This document shows positions 25,773 through 33,644 of a stretch of 64,000 nucleotides of DNA, one piece after another. The position numbers and the translations under genes were made by a program. Source of the stretch: Cohnella silvisoli (GTDB lineage Bacteria; Bacillota; Bacilli; Paenibacillales; Paenibacillaceae); contig NZ_JAIOAP010000011.1 of the NCBI RefSeq assembly GCF_021190915.1, forward strand, positions 1-64,000. Reading direction: 5' to 3'. A model generated the notes under the pieces. It saw only the letters and a list, made by a program, of their open reading frames with translations, ran no database searches and had not been told where the DNA came from. Each line of letters begins with the position of its first letter. Position 1 is the first letter of the stretch.

Positions 25773-26711
25773 GTGAGGGATAAAAAAGCGACTATACCGC
25801 ATGATGAGGCATTCAAGAAGCTGCTTCAGACTTTTTTCGCAGAGTTTATCGAGTTGTTTTTTCCAGAGTTGAATTCGTTACTGGATCATTCACACAGCCG
25901 GCTGTTGATGAAGGAATTGCTTCATGATATTGTCGGCAAAGAGGCACGAAGTGTTGATTTACTGCTAGAGACCCGTTATAGGGCGTTGGATGCGTTTATT
26001 TTGGTGCATTTGGAGCCGCAGTCTTATCTACAGGAAGATTTTAATGAAAGAATGTTTATTTATTTCAGCCGACTGTATGAAAAGTACCGTAAAACGTATA
26101 AGATCATCATTCCGATTGCTATTTTCTCATCAGATGAATTGCGAGAGGAATCGGATACGTTGACGATGGAAATTCCGAGTCGCCAAATCAATCGTTTTCA
26201 TTTTTATAAGGTTGAGCTAAAACGTCAAGATTGGCGCCGTTTTATGTTGTCGGATAATCCTGTAGCCGCTGCGTTGTTAGTCAAAATGGGGTATAATAAA
26301 AAAGAAGAACGGGAAGTACGGTTGGCATATTTACGAATGATTCTAAGATTGAGAAAAAAATTGGATGAGGCACGATTGGCGCTTATTATGTCTGTTGCTG
26401 ATTTGTATTTCGAGCCGGATATCATACGGGATGAATCGATATTGCAAGAAATTCGGGAAAAATACCCAGAGGAAGGGGATAGTATTATGGAATTGATGCC
26501 CGCCTGGTCACGTTGGGGATATGAAAAGGGAATTGAAGAGGGGATTGAAAAAGGGATCGAAGAGGGAATCGAAACGGGTATTCTAAAGGGCAAAGTTGAG
26601 GAACGCAGGATGATCATACGGAAATTGCTCACTAAAGGATTTCCTGCCGAACAGGTTGCGGAGACGCTTGAACTGTCATTGGAAGAAGTGCGTGAATTGG
26701 AAAAACATTAA
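25773..26711 (+). CDS. Rpn-family recombination-promoting nuclease/putative transposase
   Basis: 312 residues of the PD-(D/E)XK-type family once called 'putative transposase'. The N-terminal region has 'HDEAFKKLLQTFFAEFIELF' and 'EARSVDLLLETRYR...LVHLEPQ', with the catalytic-type Asp, Glu and Gln, followed by 'FIYFSRLYEKYRK'. The C-terminus carries 'GIEEGIEKGIEEGIETGI' repeats at about 258-275, encoded by near-identical DNA units. A GTG start at 25773 is chosen because AAAGGAGG lies seven bases before it; an ATG at 25752 is less likely. It is a lone gene between two terminators, so it was probably acquired. Confidence 0.85.
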   Translation: MRDKKATIPHDEAFKKLLQTFFAEFIELFFPELNSLLDHSHSRLLMKELLHDIVGKEARSVDLLLETRYRALDAFILVHLEPQSYLQEDFNERMFIYFSRLYEKYRKTYKIIIPIAIFSSDELREESDTLTMEIPSRQINRFHFYKVELKRQDWRRFMLSDNPVAAALLVKMGYNKKEEREVRLAYLRMILRLRKKLDEARLALIMSVADLYFEPDIIRDESILQEIREKYPEEGDSIMELMPAWSRWGYEKGIEEGIEKGIEEGIETGILKGKVEERRMIIRKLLTKGFPAEQVAETLELSLEEVRELEKH

Positions 26712-26722
26712 GGATCTGAACA

Positions 26723-26770
26723 AGTAAACCCACCATTCCCTTAATAGGACTTGGTGGGTTTACTTTTTTA
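26723..26770 (+). terminator. Intrinsic terminator of the Rpn-type gene
   Basis: AGTAAACCCACC (26723-26734) and GGTGGGTTTACT (26753-26764) form a perfect 12-bp stem followed by a T-run to 26769. The minus-strand gene ends 22 bp further on. Confidence 0.88.
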
Positions 26771-26791
26771 ATCTGAAGAGTTGCGGTTAGA

Positions 26792-28048
26792 TTACTTAGT
26801 CTGGCTAGCAATATATTCCTGCAGTTGTAGGCGCTGATACAGCGGCAGAGCAGTTAACATACAGCCGTATTTGAACGTTCCGTTATTGCGTTCAATGCGG
26901 ATAATCCGGCCGGTCACCGGAGGAATATCGGACTTCTGGAGGAAATGGATGACGATAAACATATCTTTCTCCAGCGGGAACTCCGATTCGATCTGTATGC
27001 CGTCTTCCGATAAATCCCGTAAAGAGCCGTTTACGGACTGACCGCTGAAGCCTCCGTCGCCCTCCCATTGGTAGATGGACATCATGAGAGGAATATCGAG
27101 CGGCAGGCGAGTTTTCTTCCTTCGTTCGGTGCCCTTCTTCTCGACTTTGGCCGGAGTGACGGGATCTCCGATTCTTTTGCCGATCCAATTCTCGTATATA
27201 TGTGCGAGCGCGGCTAGATCCGATTCGCCGTAACCCGCGGATTGTCCTAGCTGGAATAGGCTTTTGGCAGCCTCCAGCATCGGAGTCGATACGCCTAACG
27301 AATCGGTTAGGACGGATGACAGCCTTAAATCCTTGAGCATGAGCGCAAGGGAAAACTGCACGCTGAAATCGTGATCGATGATCTTCTGCCCTTTAAGGTC
27401 CGCTTGTTTGCTGGCAGCGCCGCCGGATTGCACGACACGGAGGAACGAGGAAACGTCGATTCCGCTCTTGGCGGCAATCGCCATGCCCTCGATCAGGCCG
27501 GCCGCGTTGATTCCGACGATCGTGTTATGGGCGAGTTTGGCGGTTGCGCCGCTTCCGTGTTCTCCCATATAAATAACCGCGCGGCCCATCGTAAGGAGAA
27601 TATCATGGTGATCTTCAATCGTTTGCTTGTCGCCGCCTGCCATGAACAAGAGCGTACCCTCAATGGCCGCAGGCTTGCTGCCGGTTACGGGCGCATCGAT
27701 GAAGTCGCAGAAACGATCCGTAACTTCAGCTGCAAGCCGTCTTGCTAACGTTGGCGAGATGGTACTGCTATCGATAATAGTCGTTCCGGGTTTGAGTTCC
27801 TTAAGAATGCCGTCGCTGCCGAAGTATACTTCTTCGATCGCTTGGTCGTTGCTAATCATCGTGAGGATCACGTCTACCCTTTTGGCTGCCTCAAGCGGCG
27901 ATGAAGCGACATCCGCCCCGAGCTCGAGCAATTGCTCCTCTTTGCCGGGTGTACGATTATATACGGTGACTGGATAACCTTTGCGTAATAGGTTGGCAGC
28001 CATCGGTTCTCCCATCGTGCCTAAGCCAATAAATCCGATTGATTTCAT
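26792..28048 (-). CDS. 3-hydroxyisobutyrate dehydrogenase-like protein fused to a PilZ domain
   Basis: 418 residues. Residues 1 to about 285 are an NAD(P)-dependent beta-hydroxyacid dehydrogenase: 'IGFIGLGTMGEPMAANLL' (GxGxxG), 'DAPVTGSKPAA' and the catalytic 'GATAKLAHN' (Lys and Asn). From about 300 a PilZ domain follows. It keeps both c-di-GMP-binding motifs: RRKKTR at 309-314 (RxxxR) and 'DLSEDG' at 345-350 (D/NxSxxG). A fused metabolic enzyme and PilZ sensor is uncommon. The likely reading is control of the enzyme, or of a partner, by c-di-GMP. ATG 28048 follows GGAGGACC on the minus strand. Confidence 0.85.
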   Translation of the reverse strand: MKSIGFIGLGTMGEPMAANLLRKGYPVTVYNRTPGKEEQLLELGADVASSPLEAAKRVDVILTMISNDQAIEEVYFGSDGILKELKPGTTIIDSSTISPTLARRLAAEVTDRFCDFIDAPVTGSKPAAIEGTLLFMAGGDKQTIEDHHDILLTMGRAVIYMGEHGSGATAKLAHNTIVGINAAGLIEGMAIAAKSGIDVSSFLRVVQSGGAASKQADLKGQKIIDHDFSVQFSLALMLKDLRLSSVLTDSLGVSTPMLEAAKSLFQLGQSAGYGESDLAALAHIYENWIGKRIGDPVTPAKVEKKGTERRKKTRLPLDIPLMMSIYQWEGDGGFSGQSVNGSLRDLSEDGIQIESEFPLEKDMFIVIHFLQKSDIPPVTGRIIRIERNNGTFKYGCMLTALPLYQRLQLQEYIASQTK

Positions 28049-28195
28049 TTTAGTGGTCCTCCGATTCGATAGAGTGCTTCAAATTTATTATACCACTGGT
28101 AACTATAAATTGGACGATCCTTCATAATCGAGCGTATAGATGGTAGGGTAACGTTGCATCCGTTGAATCTTCATCAAACCTTCATCCAACGTTGC

Positions 28196-28224
28196 TTGTG
28201 TCTGGCTTGTTTATTCAGTATTCT
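28196..28224 (+). promoter_or_regulatory. Candidate promoter of pgi
   Basis: TTGTGT (28196-28201) and TATTCT (28219-28224), 17 bp apart. The gap before it holds two copies of AACGTTGC (28151 and 28189 region) and two CTTCATC units (28169 and 28180 region) of unknown meaning. Confidence 0.4.
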
Positions 28225-28269
28225 AAAGCTATATAAATTTTGAATGATATTGAGGGGGCACATATTGTA

Positions 28270-29619
28270 ATGAGCAAAGACATTAAATTCGATTATTCCA
28301 AAGCGATACAGTTCGTCGGACAGCATGAGATTGATAACCTGGCACCAGCCGTCAAGCTGGCCCATGAGCAACTACATAATGGAACCGGCGCGGGATCGGA
28401 CTATCTGGGCTGGATTAATTTGCCTTTTGATTATGACAAACAAGAATTCGCCCGCATACAGAATGCGGCGAAGCAAATTCAATCCGACTCCGAAGCTCTA
28501 GTTGTCATCGGAATCGGCGGTTCTTATCTCGGCGCTCGCGCGGCGATCGAATTCCTGCAGCACTCCTTCTACAACACGCTGTCCAAGGAACAACGCAAAT
28601 CGCCTCAGATTTTCTATGCGGGCAATAACATCAGCTCTACTTATGTGACGCACCTACTGCAAGCTCTTGAAGGCAAAGACTGGTCCATTAACGTCATCTC
28701 CAAATCCGGCACGACAACCGAGCCTGCTATCGCATTCCGTATTTTCCGCGAAGCTCTCGAGAACAAATACGGCAAGGAAGAAGCTCGTAAACGGATCTAC
28801 GCGACAACCGACAAAGCTCGGGGCGCACTGAAGGTATTGGCTGCGGAAGAAGGTTACGAGACGTTCGTTATTCCCGACGATGTAGGGGGCCGTTACTCGG
28901 TTCTGACCGCAGTCGGACTTCTGCCTATCGCCGCGGCGGGCATCGATATCGAGTCCATCATGAAGGGCGCGCAAGATGCTGCGACAGCTTTCAAAAACCC
29001 TAACCTAAGCGAAAATCATGCATACCAATATGCGGCTGTTCGTAACGCTTTGTACCGTAAAGGGAAGACGGTGGAAATCCTCGTTAATTACGAGCCGGGA
29101 TTACACTTCGTATCCGAATGGTGGAAGCAGCTTTACGGCGAAAGCGAAGGCAAAGACTACAAAGGAATTTTCCCGGCGTCGGTCGATTTCTCCACGGATC
29201 TTCACTCCATGGGACAATTCATCCAAGAAGGCAATCGGATCATTTTCGAAACCGTGCTGCAGGTTGGAAAGTCTGCCGAAGAAATTACGATCGAGAGCAG
29301 CAAGGACGATCTGGACGGTCTGAACTTCTTGGCTGGCCAAACGTTGGATTTCGTTAATAAAAAAGCGTTCCTGGGAACGCTGTTGGCTCATACGGATGGT
29401 AACGTTCCGAATCTTATCGTGAACTTGCCGGATACGAGTCCATACACTTTCGGTTATCTGGTTTATTTTTTCGAGATTGCTTGCGGCGTGAGCGGCTATT
29501 TACTCGGCGTGAATCCGTTTAACCAAGAGGGCGTAGAAGCCTACAAGAAGAACATGTTCGCATTGCTCGGCAAGCCCGGGTTTGAAGAGCAGAAGAAGGC
29601 GTTGGAAGCTAGACTTTAG
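28270..29619 (+). CDS. pgi: Glucose-6-phosphate isomerase
   Basis: Interconverts glucose-6-P and fructose-6-P, linking nagA-nagB output and the EPS precursor pathway. 449 residues, matching the Bacillales type. The phosphosugar-binding SIS motifs are seen in '[19 protein letters not shown]' and '[20 protein letters not shown]', with the catalytic region '[19 protein letters not shown]' and '[10 protein letters not shown]' before the final '[20 protein letters not shown]'. The chosen start is ATG 28270 ([10 protein letters not shown]), 13 bases after GAGGGGG. Starts further upstream add a non-conserved segment. Confidence 0.95.
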   Translation: MSKDIKFDYSKAIQFVGQHEIDNLAPAVKLAHEQLHNGTGAGSDYLGWINLPFDYDKQEFARIQNAAKQIQSDSEALVVIGIGGSYLGARAAIEFLQHSFYNTLSKEQRKSPQIFYAGNNISSTYVTHLLQALEGKDWSINVISKSGTTTEPAIAFRIFREALENKYGKEEARKRIYATTDKARGALKVLAAEEGYETFVIPDDVGGRYSVLTAVGLLPIAAAGIDIESIMKGAQDAATAFKNPNLSENHAYQYAAVRNALYRKGKTVEILVNYEPGLHFVSEWWKQLYGESEGKDYKGIFPASVDFSTDLHSMGQFIQEGNRIIFETVLQVGKSAEEITIESSKDDLDGLNFLAGQTLDFVNKKAFLGTLLAHTDGNVPNLIVNLPDTSPYTFGYLVYFFEIACGVSGYLLGVNPFNQEGVEAYKKNMFALLGKPGFEEQKKALEARL

Positions 29620-29631
29620 GATAAAGAGAAA

Positions 29632-29676
29632 AGGGCGGTTGTACAGGGAATGTTTCCGTACAACCGCTCTTTCTTT
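29632..29676 (+). terminator. Intrinsic terminator of pgi
   Basis: GGGCGGTTGTAC (29633-29644) and GTACAACCGCTC (29658-29669), then TTTCTTTG. A strong stem after the stop. Confidence 0.85.
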
Positions 29677-29814
29677 GTCTCGCGTTAGACATTTCTAATC
29701 AACGGTGAAGGTATGTAATGCTGATAATTCGACTTCCGTGTGATAGAATAAGGTCAAGTTTGCCTCCCAGGTAAGTTTGATTCTACTGTTCTATTCAAGG
29801 GAGTGAAGAACGGC

Positions 29815-30600
29815 ATGATAGACATTCATACGCACATACTACCCGGAGTGGATGACGGAGCAGCGAATTGGGATGATACTTTGATTATGGCTCGAGCAGC
29901 CGTTGCAGAGGGAATTACAACGATCATCGCGACGCCGCACCACGCAAATGGGTACTATAATAACAGAGCAGTCGAAGTAACAGAGCACACCCTTCGCATT
30001 AACGAGCAGTTAATAGCGGCGGGTGTGCCTGTTGTTATTAGGTCCGGACAAGAGATTCGGGTGCATGACGATCTGTTGGAGGCGTGGTACAGGGGAGAAT
30101 TGCTGCCTTTAGCCGGCTCTAATTATGTGTTAATAGAGATGCCCTCCTCTCGTATACCAAAGGAAATGAACGAGCTCATTCATGAACTCCATATTATGGA
30201 ATTAGTACCTATTATTGCTCATCCAGAACGTAATGCGGAAATCGTGAGGCACCCGGAGCGGCTGGCAGAGTTGATCAAGGCTGGTGCATTCGCGCAGGTT
30301 ACAACCCACTCGTTGCTCGGCGGGTTCGGCAGGCAAATTGAACAAGTTGCTTGGTCGCTTTGCAGAAGCGGACTCATTCATATCGTTTCGTCGGATGCGC
30401 ATCATTTGGAGCGCAGAGGATTTCGGATGAACGAGGCTTATACCGCTATCCGAGAGCGTATGGGAGAGCAGTGGGAGAATTATTTTCTAAGCAATGCGAT
30501 TTGTGTTGCAGATAACAAACCCTTTGGCAACAAACCTGTCGCAGCGCCCTCGTCCGATGGTGTAATCCGTCGTTTGTTTTCCTATTTTTCCAGCAAATAG
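29815..30600 (+). CDS. CpsB/CapC-type tyrosine protein phosphatase (PHP fold)
   Basis: A 261-residue manganese-dependent phosphatase of the PHP superfamily that dephosphorylates BY-kinases. Metal-binding motifs are 'MIDIHTHILPGVDDG', 'TTIIATPHHANGYYN', 'LVPIIAHPERN' and the C-terminal 'IHIVSSDAHHLERRG'. The start ATG 29815 is chosen because AAGGGAG lies 11 bases upstream. It is the likely partner of the kinase at 32667-33359, although it sits 1.3 kb ahead of the EPS operon with a gene-poor gap between. Confidence 0.92.
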   Translation: MIDIHTHILPGVDDGAANWDDTLIMARAAVAEGITTIIATPHHANGYYNNRAVEVTEHTLRINEQLIAAGVPVVIRSGQEIRVHDDLLEAWYRGELLPLAGSNYVLIEMPSSRIPKEMNELIHELHIMELVPIIAHPERNAEIVRHPERLAELIKAGAFAQVTTHSLLGGFGRQIEQVAWSLCRSGLIHIVSSDAHHLERRGFRMNEAYTAIRERMGEQWENYFLSNAICVADNKPFGNKPVAAPSSDGVIRRLFSYFSSK

Positions 30601-30793
30601 TCCAAATTGGATGAGCAGGTAAGAGGCAAGCCCTATGAGTGGTAAATTTAGGAGTAGGGTCGGCGGTATTTTGGCGCATTAACCGTGATGCTGAAGTTGT
30701 AAATATATTCTGAACCAATGGTAATAAAATCCCGATAGGCGCACTTTTGGGTGAGGAAATGACTTTCTAAATTACCAATAAACGGAAGTTTTA

Positions 30794-30822
30794 TAGGAAC
30801 TTTTTAGGAACTCTTTAGGAAC
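30794..30822 (+). repeat. Three TAGGAAC repeats with 11-bp period
   Basis: TAGGAAC begins at 30794, 30805 and 30816, exactly 11 bp apart, so all copies face the same side of the helix. This looks like a protein-binding array. On the other strand each unit reads GTTCCTA, which is partly like the SinR GTTCTYT half-site. Confidence 0.45.
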
Positions 30823-31132
30823 CGAGCCCATCCGCTATTGGCAGAAAAGCTTGGTTTCTTTGTTTTTTGGATAATTGAAACGCTTACTTTTCCCGAATAT
30901 ATCCCATAAAAGAACTGCGATTAATGTCGAATGGGTTTTTCTGCCCGGATTTTCTAGGACGCTAGTCAATAGTCCTTATTTCATCATAAGTATAGAAGCA
31001 GACCTTCAAGTTACATGATAGTAATAAATAATAGTTATCCTTGTCTCTACGGGGATTAGAAGCAATATATGCGTGCATGCATGAATGAGTCTAAAGTATG
31101 AATACTGAAAAAAGGTGATAAAGCGCTTCCAC

Positions 31133-31213
31133 TTGAAAAAATTAACACAAGAGACATTAAAAATGAACGGATTTCATATGGAAATCATTCTGAAAATGAG
31201 CAGGAATGTCTAA
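31133..31213 (+). CDS. Possible 26-residue small protein
   Basis: TTG at 31133 opens 26 codons, ending in TAA 31211-31213, and starts MKKLTQETLKMNGF. AAAGGTGAT lies 12-18 bases upstream. It could encode a short regulatory peptide, but coding bias cannot be judged at this length. Confidence 0.2.
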   Translation: MKKLTQETLKMNGFHMEIILKMSRNV

Positions 31214-31385
31214 TCGACACTATGTCTTTATTCCCTCATGAATTTTCGCTTTCTATGTCATACTAGGATCAATCACATTAAACTTAAATTAAAACCTCCT
31301 AATATAAGTTGTATTCTATGTCGAGTTATAGCAAGCTAGACTTGTCAAAAGATGAAGTGACTTGATTGAGTGGAGGAGATTAAAG

Positions 31386-31682
31386 ATGAACGTTTCGAAT
31401 CGAGAGCAGAAGCAAGTAAGGCTGAAGCAATTTTTGAAAATCTTATCCGAAGATCCTTCTCTATTGAACCAAGATGGGTTTGAGGAAACGAGGTCGTTAT
31501 CCGAGCTTCTTATGTTCACCGGCTATTTGCCCCGGAACGAACCCGTTGACATGGCTGAGCTTGTATCGCTGCTTTTAAAGAAGATGGGGCATGAAGCCGG
31601 CTCGGACGATATGATGGAATACATCATGAATGGCGGAACGGTCGATGATTTTATAAATACAGGCAGACAAGAGGCTACATAA
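31386..31682 (+). CDS. Small hypothetical protein upstream of the EPS operon
   Basis: 98 residues with no recognised domain, predicted soluble and largely helical. Visible blocks are 'EQKQVRLKQFLKILSEDPS', 'SELLMFTGYLPRN' and 'MAELVSLLLKKMGHEAGSDD'. ATG 31386 has a strong GGAGGAG site ten bases upstream. It lies 249 bp ahead of the EPS wzz gene in the same direction, so a regulatory role in EPS is possible but not shown. Confidence 0.6.
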   Translation: MNVSNREQKQVRLKQFLKILSEDPSLLNQDGFEETRSLSELLMFTGYLPRNEPVDMAELVSLLLKKMGHEAGSDDMMEYIMNGGTVDDFINTGRQEAT

Positions 31683-31758
31683 TCGTAATTAGGAATTCGT
31701 GCGATTTGGCGATTTCTAGGAAACAAGTACGCCCATTTGTTCGCGAAACGAATAATTA

Positions 31759-31788
31759 TTGAAATATTATATTCCTTAAGAATATGTT
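31759..31788 (+). promoter_or_regulatory. Candidate sigma-A promoter of the EPS operon
   Basis: TTGAAA (31759-31764) and TATGTT (31783-31788), 18 bp apart. The spacer carries a copy of the ATATTC-N5-GAATAT palindrome. The first gene starts about 140 bp downstream. Confidence 0.4.
31769..31785 (+). promoter_or_regulatory. Palindrome ATATTC-N5-GAATAT in the EPS promoter
   Basis: ATATTC (31769-31774) and GAATAT (31780-31785) lie in the spacer and -10 of the predicted promoter. The motif recurs at 31863-31879, 94 bp away (about nine helical turns). Confidence 0.5.
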
Positions 31789-31860
31789 ATAAACACGACT
31801 GGATGCTTGCCTGAATAAGCTTTACCCAAAAGGTCGCGTTACGAGAATAAGTTATTAATT

Positions 31861-31881
31861 AAATATTCGAAATGAATATTT
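31861..31881 (+). promoter_or_regulatory. Second palindrome AAATATTC-N5-GAATATTT in the EPS leader
   Basis: Perfect 8-bp arms around GAAAT, with the same spacer length as the copy at 31769. It lies about 50 bp before the wzz start. Confidence 0.5.
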
Positions 31882-31930
31882 ATGCAAAGCGGCGCAAAAA
31901 GATGACTTAACGAGTAACGGAGGAAACAAT

Positions 31931-32686
31931 TTGGAACTAAAACAATATTGGATCATCGTCAAACGAAGGCTGTTATTGATAGCTTTGATTATTACCGTAA
32001 GCTGTCTGACCATCGGCATCTATTCCTACTACTTCATCCAACCGCAGTATCAAGCTTCCGCTAAACTAATCGTCAATCAGTTCAAGGATAGCAGTTCGCT
32101 GCTTCCGAGTATTGACGTTGGCTCCATTAACTCCACGATCGGGCTTATCAAAACCTACAAAGAAATCATTAGAACGCCGCGAATTATGAAAAAAGTCGTC
32201 GAAGAGTATCCGGAGCTTAAGCTAACGTACGGTCAGCTTATCGGTAAAGTGAGCGTAAGTTCGGTTAATGAAACGCAGGTCATGTCCGTATCCGTCCGAG
32301 ATGATTCTTATGAGAAGGCGGCCAAAGCCGCAAACGCGGTTGCGGTTATTTTTCAAAAAACGGTTCCTACGCTGATGAAGGTAGACAATGTCTCCGTTCT
32401 GGATTTTGCCGATCCCAAGGAATTTCACGGTCCGGTCGCTCCGAATCCGAAGTTGAATATCGCCGTCGCCTTCATGCTGGCTTTAATGCTGGGGATAGGC
32501 ATTTCTTTCCTGCTGGATTATTTGGATGACACGATCAAGACCGAGGAGGATATCGAGACGCTGCTTGGAGTTCCGGTACTGACTTCGATTCCAAGGTTTA
32601 AGGAAAGTGACGCCACTGAGCGTGGCAACAAAGTTCCGATAACGAAAACGGCCGGGAGGGAAAACAATGTCTCGCTTGACTCCTAA
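31931..32686 (+). CDS. Wzz-type polysaccharide co-polymerase / kinase adaptor (CapA/EpsA-like)
   Basis: A 251-residue protein that controls EPS chain length and activates the partner tyrosine kinase. Two membrane helices (about 12-35 and 175-197) flank the extracellular region. The Wzz motif 'AKLIVNQFKDSSSLLPSIDV' and the Pro-rich 'FADPKEFHGPVAPNPKLNIA' before the second helix are typical. A TTG start at 31931 follows ACGGAGGAAACAAT. The end overlaps the kinase gene by 20 bp. Confidence 0.9.
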   Translation: MELKQYWIIVKRRLLLIALIITVSCLTIGIYSYYFIQPQYQASAKLIVNQFKDSSSLLPSIDVGSINSTIGLIKTYKEIIRTPRIMKKVVEEYPELKLTYGQLIGKVSVSSVNETQVMSVSVRDDSYEKAAKAANAVAVIFQKTVPTLMKVDNVSVLDFADPKEFHGPVAPNPKLNIAVAFMLALMLGIGISFLLDYLDDTIKTEEDIETLLGVPVLTSIPRFKESDATERGNKVPITKTAGRENNVSLDS

Positions 32687-33359
32687 ATGGAACCTGATAA
32701 CGGAAACGAATCCGAAATCGCCGATCTCCGAAGGGTATCGGATGCTGAGGACAAACATCGAGTATTCGTCGATCGACCAATCATTGCAAATCATTATGGT
32801 CACCTCGTCCAAGCCGAGTGAAGGAAAAAGCACCACATGCGCCAATATGGCCGTCGCTTTCGCTCAAACGAACAAACGTGTGCTGCTGATCGATGCCGAT
32901 CTAAGGAAACCGACGCAGCATCATATTTTCGGCAAGTCCAACCGTATCGGCTTAACGACTGCTTTGTTTCATCAGAAAGAGCTGCGGGATGTCATTCAGC
33001 ATACGAACACGGACAACCTGTCGTTGATACCCGCCGGCCCGACTCCGCCGAATCCTTCAGAGCTGCTTTCGTCGAAGCGAATGGCCGCGCTGCTAGAGAC
33101 GACGAAGGGAATGTACGATGTGATCATCATCGACACTCCGCCTGTCCTGTTCGTGACGGACGCTCAAATCGTAGCGGCTCAAAGCGATGGCGTCGTTCTC
33201 GTCATAGACTCGGGAAAAGTGAAAAAAGAAGTTGCGTTCAAAGCGAAGGCGTCTCTCGATCATGTGAAAGCCAAGCTGATCGGCGTCGTTCTGAATAACA
33301 TCAATCGGAAACATGCTGATTCCTATTACTACTATTACGGAGAGAGGAACGACGCTTAA
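32667..33359 (+). CDS. BY-kinase (CpsD/CapB-type tyrosine autokinase)
   Basis: 230 residues. The Walker A motif 'SSKPSEGKSTT' is near 51-61, Walker A' 'RVLLIDADLRKPTQ' follows, and Walker B is 'VIIIDTPPV'. The C-terminal tyrosine cluster 'SYYYYYGERND' is the autophosphorylation site. Together with the Wzz protein it gates EPS polymerisation and export. The phosphatase at 29815-30600 is its likely antagonist. ATG 32667 follows GGGAGGGAAAAC and overlaps wzz. Confidence 0.93.
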   Translation: MSRLTPKWNLITETNPKSPISEGYRMLRTNIEYSSIDQSLQIIMVTSSKPSEGKSTTCANMAVAFAQTNKRVLLIDADLRKPTQHHIFGKSNRIGLTTALFHQKELRDVIQHTNTDNLSLIPAGPTPPNPSELLSSKRMAALLETTKGMYDVIIIDTPPVLFVTDAQIVAAQSDGVVLVIDSGKVKKEVAFKAKASLDHVKAKLIGVVLNNINRKHADSYYYYYGERNDA

Positions 33360-33394
33360 CGTTGCTCCTCCGATCAATAGACGAGTTGGCAATA

Positions 33395-33520
33395 TAGGTA
33401 ATGTCTCCTGCACCTCTATCACCGGAGGCACTCGGTCATGCTGTGGGTCAGCCGACCTTAGACGTTCGTCGTCAAGGGTATGACGTGAGGAAGGGTTCAA
33501 TGCCCTGCAATCTTTACGTT
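33395..33520 (+). ncRNA. EAR-like (eps-associated RNA, epsC RNA) element
   Basis: The non-coding gap after the kinase gene is structured. Several short helices are visible: CTCC/GGAG at 33406-33427, CGG..CCG at 33433-33454, GACG/CGTC at 33461-33472 and AGGG/CCCT at 33475-33504. The conserved-looking core is around GGTCATGCTGTGGGTCAG (33434-33451). The position, between the second (kinase) and third genes of the EPS operon, is exactly where EAR sits in B. subtilis eps. EAR drives processive antitermination, and a strong terminator follows at 33546. Assignment is by position and structure from memory, not by a covariance search. Confidence 0.7.
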
Positions 33521-33545
33521 TTCCTCGAATTTTTGTCTAAAAGTC

Positions 33546-33590
33546 CGAGCTATGCTCTTCGGTAGGAAGGAAAGCATAGCTCGCATTTTT
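33546..33590 (+). terminator. Intrinsic terminator inside the EPS operon, after the EAR-like RNA
   Basis: CGAGCTATGCT (33546-33556) pairs perfectly with AGCATAGCTCG (33573-33583), then CATTTTT. It would block transcription of every downstream EPS gene unless bypassed. The distance to the EAR-like element is about 25 bases. Confidence 0.88.
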
Positions 33591-33644
33591 AGCGTCTCGT
33601 GACAATGCGAGTAAATAAAAAAAACAGGATAGGGTGAAATCAGA

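Larger units (their letters stand above)
30601..31385. other. Gene-poor 785-bp gap before the EPS region
   Basis: AT-rich. It contains the 11-bp-period TAGGAAC array (30794-30822) and a 26-codon ORF with a TTG start (31133-31213). There are several A/T-runs and the palindrome GTGCATGCAT near 31072. No RNA gene, riboswitch family or long ORF was recognised in it. Confidence 0.6.

Noticed and set aside
30875-30888. TTGAAACGCTTACT resembling a catabolite-responsive (cre) element
   Set aside because: Two core positions do not match the consensus and no promoter or target gene is near.
32326-32353. CCGCAA/TTGCGG hairpin with a T-run inside the wzz gene
   Set aside because: The stem is only 6-8 bp with a G-U pair, and it lies upstream of the EAR-like element. 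It is too weak to count with the two clear intragenic hairpins.
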